DNA of 64,000 bases from assembly GCA_942491525.1 (NCBI GenBank), contig CALOBW010000056.1, forward strand, positions 124,001-188,000. Reading direction: 5' to 3'. Source of the DNA: CAYWBU01 sp942491525. Lineage in GTDB: Bacteria; Desulfobacterota; Desulfomonilia; UBA1062. The notes under the pieces are model-generated. The model saw nothing but the letters and a program-made list of their open reading frames with translations. It ran no database searches and was not told where the DNA came from. Below, piece by piece: positions 24,634-33,021 of this stretch; position 1 is the stretch's first letter; each line of letters begins with the position of its first letter. The position numbers and the translations under genes are program-made.

Positions 24634-25148
24634 ACAGTAGGCTCAACCAGTCCAATGTCTCCGTCATCTCTTCTGTAGAGAATATTCATGCTGTCTGAAT
24701 CGGTATTCTGGAAAATCAGGAAGGTCCTGCCGGTCACATCCATCTGCATGGCGGCCTCTTCAACGCTCATGGGCTTGACGTCGTAAGCGGTTTCACGCAC
24801 GATGCGCGGCGCCGGGCTGATCTCGGCCTCGATGGGTTCTGCGGAGCTCTTGGGGCCACCCTTGTGGCTCTGGACCTTCTCTTTGTGCTTCTTGATCTGA
24901 CGCTCCAGTTTGTCCATTACCAGATCGATGGATGAGTACATGTCCTCGGTTTCCTCGATGGCGTTGATCTTGTGGCGGTCGGCATTGATGGTGACTTCGG
25001 CTTTGTGGCGAATCTTCTCCACGGAGAGTACAACGCTGGCTTCGGTGGGCCGGTCGATATATTTGTCCATCTTGGAAAGTCTCTTTGTGACGTAATCCTT
25101 GAGGGGTTCAGTTGCATCCATGTTCTTAAAGGTAATGTTTACGTGCAT
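24630..25148 (-). CDS. hpf: Ribosome hibernation promoting factor, long form
   Basis: Binds the 30S subunit in stationary phase and, in the long form, dimerises 70S ribosomes into 100S. The 172-residue protein has the N-terminal S30AE domain (MHVNITFKNMDATEPLKDYV, residues 1-98), a low-complexity linker (about 99-115) and the C-terminal dimerisation domain (KPMSVEEAAMQMDVTGRTFLIFQN). AAAGGAG precedes ATG 25148. It follows rpoN directly, as in many Proteobacteria, although the long form is the type found in deltaproteobacteria and Firmicutes. Confidence 0.95.
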   Translation of the reverse strand: MHVNITFKNMDATEPLKDYVTKRLSKMDKYIDRPTEASVVLSVEKIRHKAEVTINADRHKINAIEETEDMYSSIDLVMDKLERQIKKHKEKVQSHKGGPKSSAEPIEAEISPAPRIVRETAYDVKPMSVEEAAMQMDVTGRTFLIFQNTDSDSMNILYRRDDGDIGLVEPTV

Positions 25149-25180
25149 AAAATCTCCTTTGTTACTTTATTTATTATATA

Positions 25181-26566
25181 TTAATAATGCTTCTTCCTGC
25201 GGTTGGAAGGAAGAATGCCTAACAGCTCGCGGTACTTGGCAACCGTCCGTCGAGCAATGTTAATGCCTCGTTTTTTAAGCTCCGTGGCGATGGCCTGGTC
25301 GCTTAGGGGTTTGCGGGTATCCTCTTCCTTGACGATCTTCTCAATCTCGTTCTTGACGCTCTGGGAGGCCACGAAGCTGCCGTCGCTCTTGGAGATGCCG
25401 CTGTTGAAGAAGTACTTGAGCTCAAATGTGCCCTGGGGTGTATGCATGTACTTGTTGGATGTCACGCGGCTGATGGTGGATTCATGCATGCCCACATCAT
25501 CGGCCACATCGCGCAGGACCAGCGGTTTGAGGTTCTTGATACCCTTTTCGAAAAATTCGCGCTGGAATTTGACGATGCTCTCGGTAACCTTGCAGAGCGT
25601 GTTCTGGCGCTGCTGGATGCTCTTGAGCAGCCACTGGGCGCTCTTCAGCCGTTCACCAAGATAGTCTTTGGCCATCTTGCCGGTGCCGTCATTTTCAAGC
25701 ATCTTGCGGTACTCGTTGCTGAGGTTGAGATTGGGGATGTCCTCCTCGTTGAGCACCACATGAAACTCGCCGTCCAGCTTGACCACATAGATGTCCGGCA
25801 CCACATACTGGGGCGGCTCGTCGGTGAAGTCGCGCGCCGGGCGCGGCTCCATGTTGATTATGATCTGGGCGGCGCAGGCCACCTCTTCAACCGTGGCATC
25901 CAGTTCATGGGCGATCTTGTCGTAGTTTTTGGTCTGCAGATCCTGCAGGTGGGTCTCGATGATCTGCCAGACCAGGCTGTCTTTGAGGCCCAGGGCGCGC
26001 GCCTGGATCTGCAGGCAGTCCTTGAGGTCGCGGGCCGCGATGCCGGGCGGGTCAAAGGTCTGGATCTCTTCCAGAATGTACTCGAAGCTGTCCTCGCTGA
26101 TTTCGGGAAAGTTCTCCTTGACGGTTTCGTAGTCCAGGGTGAAGAAGCCGTTGTGGTCCAGGTTGCCGATCATGAAGATGGCCACTTCGAGCTCTTCCTG
26201 ATCAAAATCATGCATTCTGATCTGCCAGAGCAGATGATCCACCAGGCCTTCGGCCTTGCTGGTGGTCGACTCCAGCGAGGGGCGCTCGTCATCTTCATAG
26301 TAGGGCGTGTTGTCCTGGCCGTAGGTTTCCAGGTAGGAGTCCCAGCGCTGCTTGAGCTCTTCGCTCTCTTCGGCGCTGCTCTCCTTGGCCTGCTCCTCGC
26401 TGTTGGGGGTTTCAATCTCCAGCAGGGGGTTGGATTCCAGCTCGTCGGCAATGTACTCTGCCAGCTCGAGGCGGGATAGTTGCAGAAGCTTAATGGCTTG
26501 CTGAAGCTGGGGCGTCATGACAAGCTGTTGCGCCATCTTCAGATGTTGTTTAAGTTCCAGGGCCAT
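25181..26566 (-). CDS. rpoN: RNA polymerase sigma-54 factor
   Basis: Alternative sigma factor that needs AAA+ enhancer-binding activators. The 461-residue product has the Gln/Leu-rich region I (LKMAQQLVMTPQLQQAIKLLQLS, contacts activator), an acidic region II (about 50-105), the core-binding domain, a helix-turn-helix (HESTISRVTSNKYM) and the C-terminal RpoN box (ARRTVAKYRELL) that reads the -24 element. Start ATG 26566 is preferred over the adjacent TTG 26569; GAGGAG lies upstream. It is the centre of the lpt-rpoN-hpf-ptsN operon. Confidence 0.97.
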   Translation of the reverse strand: MALELKQHLKMAQQLVMTPQLQQAIKLLQLSRLELAEYIADELESNPLLEIETPNSEEQAKESSAEESEELKQRWDSYLETYGQDNTPYYEDDERPSLESTTSKAEGLVDHLLWQIRMHDFDQEELEVAIFMIGNLDHNGFFTLDYETVKENFPEISEDSFEYILEEIQTFDPPGIAARDLKDCLQIQARALGLKDSLVWQIIETHLQDLQTKNYDKIAHELDATVEEVACAAQIIINMEPRPARDFTDEPPQYVVPDIYVVKLDGEFHVVLNEEDIPNLNLSNEYRKMLENDGTGKMAKDYLGERLKSAQWLLKSIQQRQNTLCKVTESIVKFQREFFEKGIKNLKPLVLRDVADDVGMHESTISRVTSNKYMHTPQGTFELKYFFNSGISKSDGSFVASQSVKNEIEKIVKEEDTRKPLSDQAIATELKKRGINIARRTVAKYRELLGILPSNRRKKHY

Positions 26567-26577
26567 CAAATCTCCTC

Positions 26578-27309
26578 TTAGTTTAGTGTAAAGTCGTTGC
26601 CGACGTAGATCTCTTTAACCATCTCATTGGCCACTACATCTTCGGGGGCGCCCTCTTCGATAACCTTGCCCTTATGGATGATGTAGGCGCGGTTGCAGAT
26701 CTTGAGGGTCTCCTTGACGTTGTGGTCGGTGATGATGACGCCGATGCCGCCCTTGACCAGCTCCACGATCATCTCCTGAATGTCGGAGACCGTGATCGGG
26801 TCGATGCCGGCAAAGGGCTCGTCCAGCAGCAGGTACTTGGGGTCCAGGGCCATGGCCCTGGCGATCTCGACCCGGCGGCGCTCGCCGCCCGAGAGCGAGA
26901 TGCCCTTGCTGTGGCGCACGCGGTCAAGGCCGAAGTCGGCGATGATCTCGTCGCGGCGGTTCTTGAGCTTGGAGCCTTTGAATCCGCGGGCCTCCAGCGG
27001 CACGGTGATGTTCTCCTCGACGCTCAAGCCTCTGAAGATCGAGGCCTCCTGGGGCAGGTAGCCGATGCCCTGCAGGGCTCTGCCGGCCAGGTCGAGGCCG
27101 GTGATGTCGGTTTCGCCCAGCTGGACATTGCCCTTGTCGGGTCTGATCAGGCCGACCACCATATAGAAGGTTGTGGTCTTGCCGGCACCGTTGGGTCCCA
27201 GCAGGCCGATGATCTCACCGGTACGGCACTCGATGTCGAGGCCCTTTATGATGTGTGCTTTGCCGTAACTCTTCTCAAGGTTACTGGCTCTGAGTACTAT
27301 TTCTTCCAT
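26578..27309 (-). CDS. lptB: LPS export ABC transporter ATPase LptB
   Basis: ATPase that powers extraction of LPS from the inner membrane with LptF/LptG. The 243-residue protein has Walker A GPNGAGKT (38-45), Q-loop YLPQEAS, signature LSGGERRR, Walker B YLLLDEPFAGIDP and the switch His in ITDHNVKETL. It overlaps lptA by 13 bp and has no separate ribosome binding site, so translation is coupled. lptF and lptG are not in the window. Confidence 0.97.
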   Translation of the reverse strand: MEEIVLRASNLEKSYGKAHIIKGLDIECRTGEIIGLLGPNGAGKTTTFYMVVGLIRPDKGNVQLGETDITGLDLAGRALQGIGYLPQEASIFRGLSVEENITVPLEARGFKGSKLKNRRDEIIADFGLDRVRHSKGISLSGGERRRVEIARAMALDPKYLLLDEPFAGIDPITVSDIQEMIVELVKGGIGVIITDHNVKETLKICNRAYIIHKGKVIEEGAPEDVVANEMVKEIYVGNDFTLN

Positions 27310-27797
27310 TGAAAGATACTGGATTCCTGTTCCGTGTTTACGCGAATCTTCACGCGTCCGCCCTGACCTTCAACGATCTGGCGATCTTTAGCCGTGTCGA
27401 CAAAAACCTTGTTGCCGCTCAGCTTCTCTTCTCCTCTGATAATGGTGACATTGCCCGTCAAGGTCATCTGCTCCTCATCCATCATATAATCGGCCCGATC
27501 ACACCAGGCCTCTTTATCCTGCCAGGTCATGTGCACCTTGGTCTGTGCCGTGAGCCTGCTAACCTGCTTGTCCGGGCCTTTGAAGTAGAGGGTCAAACTG
27601 CCTGCTTTAATGACCATGTCGCCCTTGGTGGCGACAACGTTGCCTGTAAAAACGGCTTTGCCCTCTGCAACATCCAGCCGGTCAGAGGTTATGTCCAGTA
27701 TATCGTCAGCGCCATTTGGATTCTTGAGCGCCTCAGCAAAAATTGGGCCACAAATTGTGAGATTAAGGATTAAAATAAGTGTTATTAATCTTCGCAT
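27297..27797 (-). CDS. lptA: LPS transport periplasmic protein LptA
   Basis: Periplasmic bridge protein that passes LPS from LptC to the outer membrane. The 166-residue product has a signal peptide (residues 1-21, ending IFA-E) and one OstA domain: ITSDRLDVAEGKAVFTGNVVATKGDMVIKA, YMMDEEQMTLTGNV. Size and position between lptC and lptB fit. AGGAAA precedes ATG 27797, inside the end of lptC (35-bp overlap). Confidence 0.93.
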   Translation of the reverse strand: MRRLITLILILNLTICGPIFAEALKNPNGADDILDITSDRLDVAEGKAVFTGNVVATKGDMVIKAGSLTLYFKGPDKQVSRLTAQTKVHMTWQDKEAWCDRADYMMDEEQMTLTGNVTIIRGEEKLSGNKVFVDTAKDRQIVEGQGGRVKIRVNTEQESSIFQWKK

Positions 27798-28296
27798 TTA
27801 CGTTTCCTACAAAGGAGATCTCTTTAAAATTGTCATGAAATTCGGCCCGGCTGGCCGTGATCAGGCTGCTGCCGTTCTGGGCCGAGACCGGCTGTGTGGT
27901 TTGGGCTTCACCGCTCTTGCGGTCCCAGACCAGGCCGTCCATGTCGGCGCTCAGGCCGTCGACGCCGTCAATCTTGAGCGGGCCGTTGATGGTGATAATG
28001 CCGTCGGCAGTATCATAGACGGCGTCTTGACCGCTGATGGTGGTCTCTCTGTTCTGGGTCAGGGTGAAATTTTCCAGTTTGACCAGGTTGTCGGCCGTTT
28101 CGGTCAGCTGTGTGGCCGAGATCTGGAGCTTGTCGCCGCTTGTCAGATCGTTCTCCTGCATGCTGAGGCCTTTGGCCAGGCGCACGAGCTTGGTTTCGGG
28201 TTTCACCGCAGGCCGTTCGGCCGGCTCGGGCCGGTCCACGGCCAGAAAAACAACCCCGATCAGAATGACGGCAACCGCGATCCAGCTATATTTCAT
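27763..28296 (-). CDS. lptC: LPS export protein LptC
   Basis: Bitopic inner-membrane protein that connects the LptBFG transporter to LptA. The 177-residue protein has one N-terminal TM (about residues 3-20, WIAVAVILIGVVFLAV) and a periplasmic beta-jellyroll domain (DAVYDTADGIITINGPLKI, ASRAEFHDNFKEISFVGNV). LptC sequences are poorly conserved, so the call leans on topology and its place between kdsC and lptA. ATG 28296 is chosen over an in-frame ATG seven codons upstream. It overlaps kdsC by 11 bp and lptA by 35 bp. Confidence 0.88.
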   Translation of the reverse strand: MKYSWIAVAVILIGVVFLAVDRPEPAERPAVKPETKLVRLAKGLSMQENDLTSGDKLQISATQLTETADNLVKLENFTLTQNRETTISGQDAVYDTADGIITINGPLKIDGVDGLSADMDGLVWDRKSGEAQTTQPVSAQNGSSLITASRAEFHDNFKEISFVGNVNAKINNTYFNP

Positions 28297-28789
28297 AACG
28301 GGCCATGACCTCGTCATACTTGCCGATCTGCTTGAGGATGTATTCGCAGGCCTCGCGCACGGCGCCGCGGCCGCCTTCGCGGGTCGTGATCAGGTGGCAG
28401 TGCTTCTTGACCTGCTCCAGGGCGTCGGCCGGTGCGATTCTGAGACCGCAGAGGTACATGGGCGGCAGATCCACCACGTCGTCGCCCATATAGGCCATTT
28501 CGGTGGTGGGGATATTGAGCTTGTCTGAGAGCTCCAGCAGGGCCGGGCGCTTGTCCTTGGAGCCCTGCACCATGTGGGTGATGCCAAGGTCTTTGACCCG
28601 GTGGTTGAGGGCCCTGGAGTTGCGCCCCGTGATGATGGCCACATCCACGCCGCCGCGCATCAAGAGTTTGATGCCGTGGCCGTCCTTGGAGTTGAAGGCT
28701 TTGATCTCTTCACCGGCATCGGTGATGTAGATGCTGCCGTCGGTCATGACGCCGTCCACGTCCAATACCAGCAGTCTGATGTTGCTCAT
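28286..28789 (-). CDS. kdsC: 3-deoxy-manno-octulosonate-8-phosphatase
   Basis: HAD-superfamily phosphatase that releases Kdo from Kdo-8-phosphate. The 167-residue protein shows motif I VLDVDGVMTDG (Asp10, Asp12), motif II IITGRNS, Lys in GSKDKRPAL and motif III MGDDVVDLPPM. There is no cap domain, as in the tetrameric KdsC family. It overlaps kdsA by 4 bp (ATGA). The isomerase gene kdsD, which often lies between kdsA and kdsC, is not present here. Confidence 0.95.
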   Translation of the reverse strand: MSNIRLLVLDVDGVMTDGSIYITDAGEEIKAFNSKDGHGIKLLMRGGVDVAIITGRNSRALNHRVKDLGITHMVQGSKDKRPALLELSDKLNIPTTEMAYMGDDVVDLPPMYLCGLRIAPADALEQVKKHCHLITTREGGRGAVREACEYILKQIGKYDEVMARYEI

Positions 28790-29598
28790 GAGATCGCCTC
28801 CTGAATGGTCCTGAGCTGTTTGAGCAGCTGGGCCAGGTCGCTAAGGCTGAAGCAGTTGGCGCCGTCGCAGAGGGCCCTCTCGGGGTTGTCGTGGATCTCC
28901 ATGAAGAGCAGGTCGAGGCCGAAGGCCACGCCGGCTCTGGCCAGCGGCGCGATGAACTCGCGGTTGCCGCCGGACGAGGTGCCCTGGCCGCCGGGCAGCT
29001 GCAGGCTGTGGGTCACGTCCAGCATGACCGGGGTCCCTAGGCTGCGCATGATGCCCAGGGAGCGCATGTCGCAGACCAGGTTGTTGTAGCCGAAGGAGGC
29101 GCCGCGCTCGGCCAGGATAATTGAATCGTTGCCGGTGGTTTTGATCTTGTTGACGATGTTGGCCATGTCCCAGGGCGCCAGAAACTGGCCCTTCTTGACG
29201 GTCACGGGCAGGCCGCTGCGGCCGGCGGCCAGCAGCAGGTCGGTCTGGCGGCAGAGAAAGGCCGGGATCTGGATCACGTCCAGAACCTTTGCGACCGGCT
29301 CGATCTGCCAGGTTTCATGCACGTCCGAGGTTACCGGCACATCGAAGTCGCGCTTGATCTCGGCCAGGATGTCCAGGCCCTCCTCAAGACCGGGGCCGCG
29401 GTAGGCCTCGATGGATGAGCGGTTGGCCTTGTCAAAGGAGGCCTTGAATATAAACGGCACGTCGGCGTCCATGCAGATCTGCTTGAGATTTTCAGCCATG
29501 AAACGGGTATGTTCACGTGATTCTATGACGCAGGGGCCGGCAATCAGGGCCAGCTTGCCGGTTCCGATTTCAATGTTGCGGATTTTTACAGGGTTCAT
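28786..29598 (-). CDS. kdsA: 3-deoxy-8-phosphooctulonate synthase
   Basis: Condenses arabinose 5-phosphate and phosphoenolpyruvate to Kdo-8-phosphate. The 270-residue TIM barrel has LIAGPCVIES (PEP site), FKASFDKANRSS, DVHETWQIEPVAKVLDVIQIPAFLCRQ (fragments of the active site), MLDVTHSLQLPGG and a C-terminal MEIHDNPERALCDGAN. The N-terminal Cys in GPC marks either metal-dependent or independent types; I do not assign one. GAGG precedes ATG 29598, rejecting a start 13 codons upstream. It is the first gene of the kds-lpt-rpoN operon. Confidence 0.96.
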   Translation of the reverse strand: MNPVKIRNIEIGTGKLALIAGPCVIESREHTRFMAENLKQICMDADVPFIFKASFDKANRSSIEAYRGPGLEEGLDILAEIKRDFDVPVTSDVHETWQIEPVAKVLDVIQIPAFLCRQTDLLLAAGRSGLPVTVKKGQFLAPWDMANIVNKIKTTGNDSIILAERGASFGYNNLVCDMRSLGIMRSLGTPVMLDVTHSLQLPGGQGTSSGGNREFIAPLARAGVAFGLDLLFMEIHDNPERALCDGANCFSLSDLAQLLKQLRTIQEAIS

Positions 29599-29710
29599 AT
29601 TTACCTCGCATATTTGAGCTGAAGGTAGCCCACCCACCGGGGGGTGTCAAGGTGGATAAAGGCGTTGCCCGGTCGGGTTTTCATTTGGTTAACATCGTTA
29701 AATTGTACGG

Positions 29711-29740
29711 TTGTCAGACATGTAGAAACTGTAATATATG
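29711..29740 (+). promoter_or_regulatory. Candidate sigma-70 promoter of the TatT-like gene 2
   Basis: TTGTCA (29711-29716) and TATATG (29735-29740) are 18 bp apart in an AT-rich stretch 32 bp before the start codon. The match is modest. Confidence 0.35.
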
Positions 29741-29771
29741 TTATAAAATAAAGTAAATTCTAGGAGGTTTT

Positions 29772-30518
29772 ATGCTGAGGAGATTTCTGATTCTGGCGGC
29801 TTTGCTGCTGCTGCCCCTGTGCGGTGTGGCCAACGAGCTGCTGGAGAAGGGTAATGCGCTGATGGATGTCGACACCATCGAGGCCTTTGAGCAGGCCTAC
29901 GTCTACTATGAGAAGGCCCTGCAGGCCGAGCCCGAGAGCTATGAGGTGCACTGGCGTCTGGCGCGTTACCACCGTTTTTACGGCGACAAGGCTGTGGTCT
30001 ACAAGCTGGACGGCTGGAAGGATCTGGCGGTCAAGCATGGCCGGGCCGGCATGTTGCATGGCGAGAAAGCCTCTGAGATTAATCCCGAGGGAGTCGAGGG
30101 GTATTATTTTTACGCCCTTTCGGCTGGAACTCTTTCCAATGGGGTTGGCGTTCTGACCCTTTTGCATGAGCGACTGGCCACCAAGATCCGGACCAGCTTT
30201 GAAAAGTCCTATGAGATGGATAAACGTTATGATGGCGGCGGCCCCATGATCGGCCTGGCAACCTACTGGAATGTTCTGCCGGGCTTCATGCGTGACAGAG
30301 ACAAGGCTATCGCCTATATCCGCGAAGCCAATGCGGAGCTGCCGGGCACCCCCGGCCCCATGTACTATCTGGCCGAGATTCTGCTGACCACCAAGTCCAA
30401 GGAGAATCATGAAGAGGCCAAGCAGCTGCTCAATCAGATCATCGCTACGCCCGAGAGTGCTCCGCACTTCAGTGCCTACTATGTGGTCAAGGCCAAGGAT
30501 CTGCTGCCTGCCAGCTGA
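29772..30518 (+). CDS. TatT-like TPR periplasmic protein (paralogue 2)
   Basis: A 248-residue exported protein with signal peptide (residues 1-20, ending GVA-N) and TPR-like helical repeats, homologous along its length to the product of 3288-4049. Characteristic pieces are YVYYEKALQAEPESYEVHWR, SEINPEGVEGYYFYALSAG, FEKSYEMDKRYDGGGPMIG and a C-terminal EEAKQLLNQI. This is the pattern of TRAP-transporter T components (TatT), which are ligand-binding trimers or lipoproteins; no lipobox is visible here. No DctP/DctM genes adjoin. TAGGAGG precedes ATG 29772 and a strong terminator follows, so it is monocistronic. Confidence 0.72.
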   Translation: MLRRFLILAALLLLPLCGVANELLEKGNALMDVDTIEAFEQAYVYYEKALQAEPESYEVHWRLARYHRFYGDKAVVYKLDGWKDLAVKHGRAGMLHGEKASEINPEGVEGYYFYALSAGTLSNGVGVLTLLHERLATKIRTSFEKSYEMDKRYDGGGPMIGLATYWNVLPGFMRDRDKAIAYIREANAELPGTPGPMYYLAEILLTTKSKENHEEAKQLLNQIIATPESAPHFSAYYVVKAKDLLPAS

Positions 30519-30531
30519 GAAGTTTTAACTG

Positions 30532-30563
30532 AAAGGGCCGCTCATTTGAGCGGCCCTTTTTTT
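30532..30563. terminator. Strong bidirectional Rho-independent terminator
   Basis: AAAGGGCCGCTCA (30532-30544) pairs with TGAGCGGCCCTTT (30547-30559), a 13-bp stem with a two-base centre and T7 on the plus strand and A3 on the other side. It ends the TatT-like gene and abuts the rnr stop codon, so it probably serves both. Confidence 0.9.
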
Positions 30564-32484
30564 ATGTCAGGCTCAGGTCGATCTGGCCGCGTTCAAGGTC
30601 GACGCGGGCCACCAGAACATCAACCTGGTCGCCAAGCTTGAGCGTGCGTTTTTTGATCTTAACGCTCTTGCCCTCGGTGATCTTGCTCGGATTGAGTTCG
30701 TCCATGGGGATCAGACCGTCCACCGGCGGATCGGGAATGCGCACAAAGAGGCCGAAGTTGAGCACGGAGGTCACGGTGCCCTTGAAGGTGTCGCCCAGAT
30801 GGCGGTGCATGTACTCGGCCACCTTGTGGGACTGGACCTCCATCATGGCCTCGTTGGTGATGCGCTCGCGCTTGGAGATTTCGGGAGCCACATCCTTGAG
30901 GTAGCGGTTCCAGCGTTTGCGGCTCTTGCTGTTGAGCGGGCCGCCCCGCAGAAACTCCTTGAGGATGCGGTGCACGATCAGGTCGGAGTAGCGCCGGATG
31001 GGCGAGGTGAAGTGCAGGTAGCCGGTGAAGGCCAGGCCGAAGTGGCCGGCATCTTCGGGGGCGTAGCAGGCCTGCTTGAGGGAGCGCAGCACCTGCTGGG
31101 TGATGAAGTCATTCAGCGGCAGCTCCTTGGCGCGGTCCACGATGGCCTGCATGGCCTTGAAGAGTCCCTTGTTTCTTTTGATGGCCTTTTCGAGGTCCGC
31201 GATCAGTTTGGCGTCGAAGCCGATCTGACGCAGGGTGTCGGTCAGCGCCAGCAGGTCCTCCTCGTTGGGGCGCTCATGGATGCGGTAGAGCACGGGCAGC
31301 TTGTGATCCTGCATGAACTTGCAGGTGCAGAGGTTGGCCAGCAGCATGGCCTCTTCGACCAGATGCTCGGCCGGGTTGCGGTCGCGGCGGGTCAGTTTGT
31401 CGACATGGCCGTCATCATCCAGCACAACGCGGATTTCGGGCATGTCGAGGTCGAGGCTGCCCTGGCGCAGACGCTGTTTGTAGAGGTGCTGGCTGAGGCG
31501 GTGCAGCTCCTTGAGGTCGGCGCCGATGCGGCGGCTCTTGACCGGGCAGCGGCCCTTCTTCTTCAGGAAGGGGCCCACGTCCTCATAGCAGAGGCGGGCA
31601 TGCGAACGGATCACGGCCTCATAGCACTCGCAGCTGATCAGTTTGGCGCGCGGGCTCAGGATCATTTCGCAGACCATGGCCAGGCGATCCTCATCGGGGT
31701 TGAGGCTCAGGACCCCGTTTGAGAGCACCTCGGGCAGCATGGGGATGGCGGTTTCCGGGAAATAGCAGGAGAAACCGCGTGAGTAGGCCTCCTGGTCCAG
31801 CTGGCTGTCAACCTGCACCAGTTCGGCCACATCGGCGATGGCCACGGTCAGGCGGCGGTTGCCGTCGTCAAGCTTCTCAATGCCGATGGCATCGTCAAAG
31901 TCGCGCGCCGAGCGCGAGTCGATGGTAAAGAGCACGCGCTGGCGCAGGTCGCGGCGCTGCTTCAATTGGGCCTTCATGCTGATGCGGGCGGCCTGTTTGG
32001 CCTCCTGCTGGATCGGTTTTCTGAAGAGCCAGGGCAGGCCGAACTTGAGGACCACATTTTTGAGGTCGTCGGGCGCCTGGGGCGGATATTTGAGAATCTG
32101 CTCCACATTGCCGGTCAGAACCCGCTGCCGGCCGGCCTTCTTGGGCACATCGACGGAAACCTTGATGATGTCGCCGCTCTGGGCTTTGGCGCTCTGGCTG
32201 TGGGGAATTATGATTTTGTAGGGCAGGGGTGCGATCGGCTCCAGCACGCCGTGCTTTTTCATGCGCTTATAGCGCCCGCTGACCGTGTTGCCGCCGCGTT
32301 CCAGAACCTTGGTTACCCGGCCGCGGTAGCCCTTGGTGTCGGGTTTGGCCTTGACCTCGACCAGATCTCCGTCCATGGCGCCGCCTAAAGCTCCGGGGGG
32401 TACAAATACATCAGGGTTGTCATCTTCACCTAGAATGAAGGCAAAACCGCGGGTGTTCCAGCGAACGCGTCCTTTGATTATCAT
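30562..32484 (-). CDS. rnr: Ribonuclease R
   Basis: Processive 3'-5' exoribonuclease for structured RNA and RNA quality control. The 640-residue product has an N-terminal cold-shock/OB domain (GFAFILGEDDNPDVFVPPG), the RNB catalytic domain with SRSARDFDDAIGIEKL (metal-binding aspartates) and a C-terminal S1 domain (GDTFKGTVTSVLNFGLFVRI). It is shorter than E. coli RNase R (about 813) because it lacks the N-terminal helix-turn-helix and the Lys-rich C-terminal tail, as in many non-enteric homologues. No strong ribosome binding site precedes ATG 32484. Confidence 0.95.
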   Translation of the reverse strand: MIIKGRVRWNTRGFAFILGEDDNPDVFVPPGALGGAMDGDLVEVKAKPDTKGYRGRVTKVLERGGNTVSGRYKRMKKHGVLEPIAPLPYKIIIPHSQSAKAQSGDIIKVSVDVPKKAGRQRVLTGNVEQILKYPPQAPDDLKNVVLKFGLPWLFRKPIQQEAKQAARISMKAQLKQRRDLRQRVLFTIDSRSARDFDDAIGIEKLDDGNRRLTVAIADVAELVQVDSQLDQEAYSRGFSCYFPETAIPMLPEVLSNGVLSLNPDEDRLAMVCEMILSPRAKLISCECYEAVIRSHARLCYEDVGPFLKKKGRCPVKSRRIGADLKELHRLSQHLYKQRLRQGSLDLDMPEIRVVLDDDGHVDKLTRRDRNPAEHLVEEAMLLANLCTCKFMQDHKLPVLYRIHERPNEEDLLALTDTLRQIGFDAKLIADLEKAIKRNKGLFKAMQAIVDRAKELPLNDFITQQVLRSLKQACYAPEDAGHFGLAFTGYLHFTSPIRRYSDLIVHRILKEFLRGGPLNSKSRKRWNRYLKDVAPEISKRERITNEAMMEVQSHKVAEYMHRHLGDTFKGTVTSVLNFGLFVRIPDPPVDGLIPMDELNPSKITEGKSVKIKKRTLKLGDQVDVLVARVDLERGQIDLSLT

Positions 32485-32565
32485 TGCTTACCAGTAGCAT
32501 TGGTGGTTGACGAGGGCAATTAAAATCAGTAACCCTCAGGCAGAAATGCGCATTATGGAGAGAAG

Positions 32566-33021
32566 ATGCGAAAGTTTATTTTAAGAGCGATGATGATTGC
32601 CATCTGGCTGTGCGGCTGCGGCAAGGATGAGGCCGCTACAGTGCTGCCCGAGATCAAGGTTATGGCCCCGGTCAAGCAGAAGCAGGTTGTCATCAGCGAG
32701 GTGCCCATGCCCGGCAGCCAGTTTGAAGGCCGCTGGCTGGTGTTTGTGCATTACAGCGACAGTTCGCTGACCGCTGAGATTGAGGTGGACAGTCAGGGGC
32801 GCAGCCTCACCTCCACCGAGGCGCTGACCGAAGGCTTGCTGTTCAGTGTCAACGAGGACGGCTCCATCCAGCTGGTCAATGAGCGCATGAGCGCCCGCTG
32901 TACCGTCGGGGAGGATCTGACCTATCTGAGCGGCAACGCCACCATTGATGACCGCGGTCTGCCGGTGCCCGTTTCGGTGCGGCGGATTTCCGCTGCCATC
33001 ACAGAGAGCGGCGATGAGTGA
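32566..33021 (+). CDS. Small predicted lipoprotein of unknown function
   Basis: A 151-residue protein with a lipoprotein signal: positive MRK, hydrophobic stretch and lipobox LCGC with Cys19 as the acylated residue (an earlier Cys17 is also present). The mature part is beta-rich (FEGRWLVFVHYSDSSLTAEIEVDSQGR) and matches no family I know. GGAGAG precedes ATG 32566. It overlaps the downstream kinase-like gene by 8 bp, so the two are probably translated together. It is divergent from rnr. Confidence 0.75.
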   Translation: MRKFILRAMMIAIWLCGCGKDEAATVLPEIKVMAPVKQKQVVISEVPMPGSQFEGRWLVFVHYSDSSLTAEIEVDSQGRSLTSTEALTEGLLFSVNEDGSIQLVNERMSARCTVGEDLTYLSGNATIDDRGLPVPVSVRRISAAITESGDE

